Shown one piece after another: positions 5,696-7,592 of a stretch of DNA of 7,592 nucleotides; the first letter of the stretch is position 1; each line of letters begins with the position of its first letter. Below the pieces are notes generated by a model. The model made no database searches and was not told the DNA's origin. It was given only the letters and a program-made list of their open reading frames with translations. The stretch covers positions 1 to 7,592 of the forward strand of contig DASSZD010000127.1 in assembly GCA_035702985.1 (NCBI GenBank), read 5' to 3'. Both the position numbers and the translations under genes were made by a program. This stretch comes from JAKAXG01 sp035702985. GTDB lineage: Bacteria > Actinomycetota > Acidimicrobiia > Acidimicrobiales > Palsa-688.

Positions 5696-7592
5696 TCAGC
5701 CGGCGGCGGGTGACGCGCCGCGCACGGCCACCACGGCGACATCGTCGGCGGTGTGGTGCGCGAATCCCAGGACGGCGTCGCAGAACTCGTCGAGGGGGGC
5801 GTCGGCGTGGCCGGCGGCGTAGCGGCTCAGCTCCAGGATCCGCTCGTCGAGGGACCGGGTGGACAGCTCGACCAGGCCGTCGGTGTAGAACAGCAGCGTG
5901 GCGCCGGGCGGCAGGTGGGCGGTGGAGTTCCGCCTGGCGATCCCGGTGCCGATTCCGAGGGGGGGATCCACCGAACCGGTCAGCAGGCCGCCGGACCCGC
6001 CCTGCTCCACCACCAGAGCGGAGGGGTGCCCGGCGTTGGACCATTCGACGGTGAGCCCGCCTCGGTCGGGCCGCAGCCGGGCCAGGATCAGGCTGGTGAA
6101 CTCGGTGACCTGGAGCTCCTCGTTGACGCTGTCCAGCCGCTGCAGCAGCGAAGCCGGGTCCCCGCCCCGGTCGTGGGCCAGCGTCCTCAGGAAGCTGCGC
6201 AGCTGGCCCATGCGTCCGGCCGCGTCGAGATCGTGGCCCATCACGTCACCGATCACCAGGTGCAGCCCGGTGGGCAGGGAGAAGGCGTCGTACCAGTCGC
6301 CGCCGACTTCCGCGGCCGTGGTCGCCGGGCGGTACCGCACGGCCACGGCCATCCCCTCGAGCTTCGGGGGTTCGGTGAGCAGGCTGCGCTGGAGCGACTC
6401 GGCCAGCCCCCTGGTGGTGGCGAACTGGGAGGCCCGCACGAGAGCCTGCGCCACCTGGGCACTGACCGCCATGGCCTCGCCGCGCTCCTCCGCCCCGAAC
6501 TCGTGGAAACCGGGCCGGTACACGCCGAGGTGACCGAAGGTGCGCCCCTCGGCCCGCAGGGGCAGGACGGCCAGCGACCCGGCGGGCTCGGCCTCGGGGG
6601 TGGCCAGCAGGGCCGCCACCTCCGACGGGCTCGACAGCCACAGGGGCTCCGGGGAAGCCTGGCCGGCGGCCACCCGGAGGTCGAGCCTGGACAGGGCGCC
6701 GGCCAACGGGTCCGGACCGCCAACTGCGGCCAGGAGGCGTCCGTGAGCCCCGGTGTCGTGTATGACCACCCAGGCGCCCTGGGCCTCGAGCGCCTCCCGG
6801 GCGTAATCGGCCCCTATCAGGGCCGCCTGCTCGGGCAGCAGGGCGGCGGTCAGCTCGGCCGCCAACTTCTGCAGCCGTCGGCTCCTGGCGGCCGCCGAGG
6901 TGGCCGCGGTGAGGGCCCGGTGGAGGGCCCGGCGCCGACGGTCGTGTTCGATGGCCAGCGCCACCGTCCCGGCGGCCTGGGCGATGAGCCGCTGGTCGGC
7001 GGCCTCCGGCCGGCGGGGCGCCTGGTAGTACATGGCGAAGGTGGCCAGCACCCGGCCGGCGGCGTCCAGCACCGGGGTCGACCAGCAGGCCCGGAGCCCG
7101 GCGGCGCGGGCCACCGGACGCCAGGCCTCCCACAGCGGATCGTGCTCGATGTCCTCGACGATCACCTGTTCGCGCCGGAAGGCCGCCGTCCCGCACGACC
7201 CGGCGACCGGGCCGATGGCCACGCCGTCCACGGCCCGGTTGTACTCGTCGGGCAGGCTGGGGGCCGACCCGTGCCGGAGCCGCAGGCCGTCGTCGCTCAC
7301 CAGCAGCACCGATGCCAGGGCCCCGTGCGGTGACTGCCGTTCGACAGTCGAGGTGACGGCGTCGAGCACCGAGCTCAAGGGGGCGTCGAGAACCAGCTGG
7401 GTCATGGCCCGCAGGTTCCCCTCCAGGAGCAGTTCGTCCCGGCGCCGGGCGGTCACGTTGCGGTAGAGGGCCAGCAGGCCACCCGGGGTGGGTATGGCCC
7501 GCACCTCGAACCACCCGCCCAGCGGGCCGTACAGGACCTCGAACTCGATCTCGCGCTGCTCGGCCACGGCCCGGTGGTACTCCCGGTAGACC
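5696..7592 (-). CDS. PAS-GAF-GAF-PP2C (SpoIIE/RsbU-type) signalling phosphatase, N-terminus cut by window edge
   Basis: The frame is open to the right edge, leaving 631 visible C-terminal residues (numbered from the first). Residues 1-50 are the end of a PAS domain: GGWFEVRAIPTPGGLLALYRNVT matches the family's last two strands, so sensing modules continue outside. GAF one spans about 68-218 (GSCGTAAFRRE and the SPVLD-like STPVLDAAGRVLATFAMYY). A second GAF spans about 240-388. The PP2C domain (about 411-625) has GGDWYD (430-435), IGDVMGHD (447-454), NAGHP (519-523), YTDGLVE (569-575) and DDVAVVAV near the end, so the metal-binding Asp residues are kept. Such phosphatases dephosphorylate STAS-type anti-sigma antagonists in partner-switching stress control, with GAF/PAS domains sensing ligands, redox or light. 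No anti-sigma or STAS gene is in view, so the target is unknown. A GTG at 7567 lies inside the PAS domain and is not a start. Confidence 0.93.
   Translation of the reverse strand, partial: VYREYHRAVAEQREIEFEVLYGPLGGWFEVRAIPTPGGLLALYRNVTARRRDELLLEGNLRAMTQLVLDAPLSSVLDAVTSTVERQSPHGALASVLLVSDDGLRLRHGSAPSLPDEYNRAVDGVAIGPVAGSCGTAAFRREQVIVEDIEHDPLWEAWRPVARAAGLRACWSTPVLDAAGRVLATFAMYYQAPRRPEAADQRLIAQAAGTVALAIEHDRRRRALHRALTAATSAAARSRRLQKLAAELTAALLPEQAALIGADYAREALEAQGAWVVIHDTGAHGRLLAAVGGPDPLAGALSRLDLRVAAGQASPEPLWLSSPSEVAALLATPEAEPAGSLAVLPLRAEGRTFGHLGVYRPGFHEFGAEERGEAMAVSAQVAQALVRASQFATTRGLAESLQRSLLTEPPKLEGMAVAVRYRPATTAAEVGGDWYDAFSLPTGLHLVIGDVMGHDLDAAGRMGQLRSFLRTLAHDRGGDPASLLQRLDSVNEELQVTEFTSLILARLRPDRGGLTVEWSNAGHPSALVVEQGGSGGLLTGSVDPPLGIGTGIARRNSTAHLPPGATLLFYTDGLVELSTRSLDERILELSRYAAGHADAPLDEFCDAVLGFAHHTADDVAVVAVRGASPAAG

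Noticed and set aside
5753..7333. A 526-residue plus-strand open frame opposite the phosphatase gene.
   Set aside because: The sequence is Gly/Arg/Pro/Gln-rich with no motif, while the opposite strand shows complete GAF and PP2C motifs.
7565..7567. GTG at 7567 as the true start of the phosphatase.
   Set aside because: The frame is open to the window edge and residues on both sides fit a PAS domain, so the gene begins outside the window.
1..7592. Defence system, mobile element, CRISPR or integration site.
   Set aside because: No transposase, integrase, nuclease, toxin or repeat-spacer pattern was found; all genes fit ordinary metabolic, redox or signalling families, with uniform base composition.

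Overview
The window is very GC-rich (about 70% by eye). Every convincing gene lies on the minus strand, so transcription runs from the right end to the left. High GC, G/C-ending codons, GTG starts, a WS/DGAT-type acyltransferase, a long PAS-GAF-PP2C phosphatase and an MGDG-synthase-like glycosyltransferase all suggest an actinobacterium. Acidimicrobiia or a related soil lineage is possible, but the exact taxon cannot be fixed from the sequence alone. No tRNA, rRNA, mobile element, CRISPR array or phage gene was seen, and no stretch longer than 300 bases lacks a gene.

In transcription order the layout is as follows. (1) 7592-5696: a PAS-GAF-GAF-PP2C (SpoIIE/RsbU-type) signalling phosphatase, with its N-terminus off the right edge. 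(2) 5598-5341: a small 85-residue helical protein of unknown function. (3) 5353-3974: a wax ester synthase/diacylglycerol acyltransferase whose GTG start overlaps the small gene by 13 bases. (4) 3912-3010: a CcdA-type membrane thiol-electron carrier. (5) 3017-1752: a membrane-anchored fusion of a Sco1/SenC copper-chaperone domain with a TlpA/ResA-type thioredoxin domain, overlapping ccdA by 8 bases. (6) 1629-802: a classical-type short-chain dehydrogenase with a good ribosome binding site. (7) 684-1: the N-terminal 228 residues of an MGDG-synthase-like (GT28-type) glycosyltransferase, with its C-terminus off the left edge.

Two themes appear. Genes 2, 3 and perhaps 6 and 7 point to neutral-lipid and glycolipid metabolism, diacylglycerol being a plausible shared substrate of the acyltransferase and the glycosyltransferase. 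Genes 4 and 5 form a tight module for moving reducing equivalents across the membrane. CcdA would reduce the TlpA-like domain, which could reduce the Sco domain on the same chain, which could then act in CuA-site assembly of cytochrome c oxidase. This Sco-TlpA fusion overlapping ccdA is the most interesting part of the window. Other points worth a check are a short-chain dehydrogenase whose catalytic-tetrad Asn position appears to be Met, and the small protein coupled to the acyltransferase.
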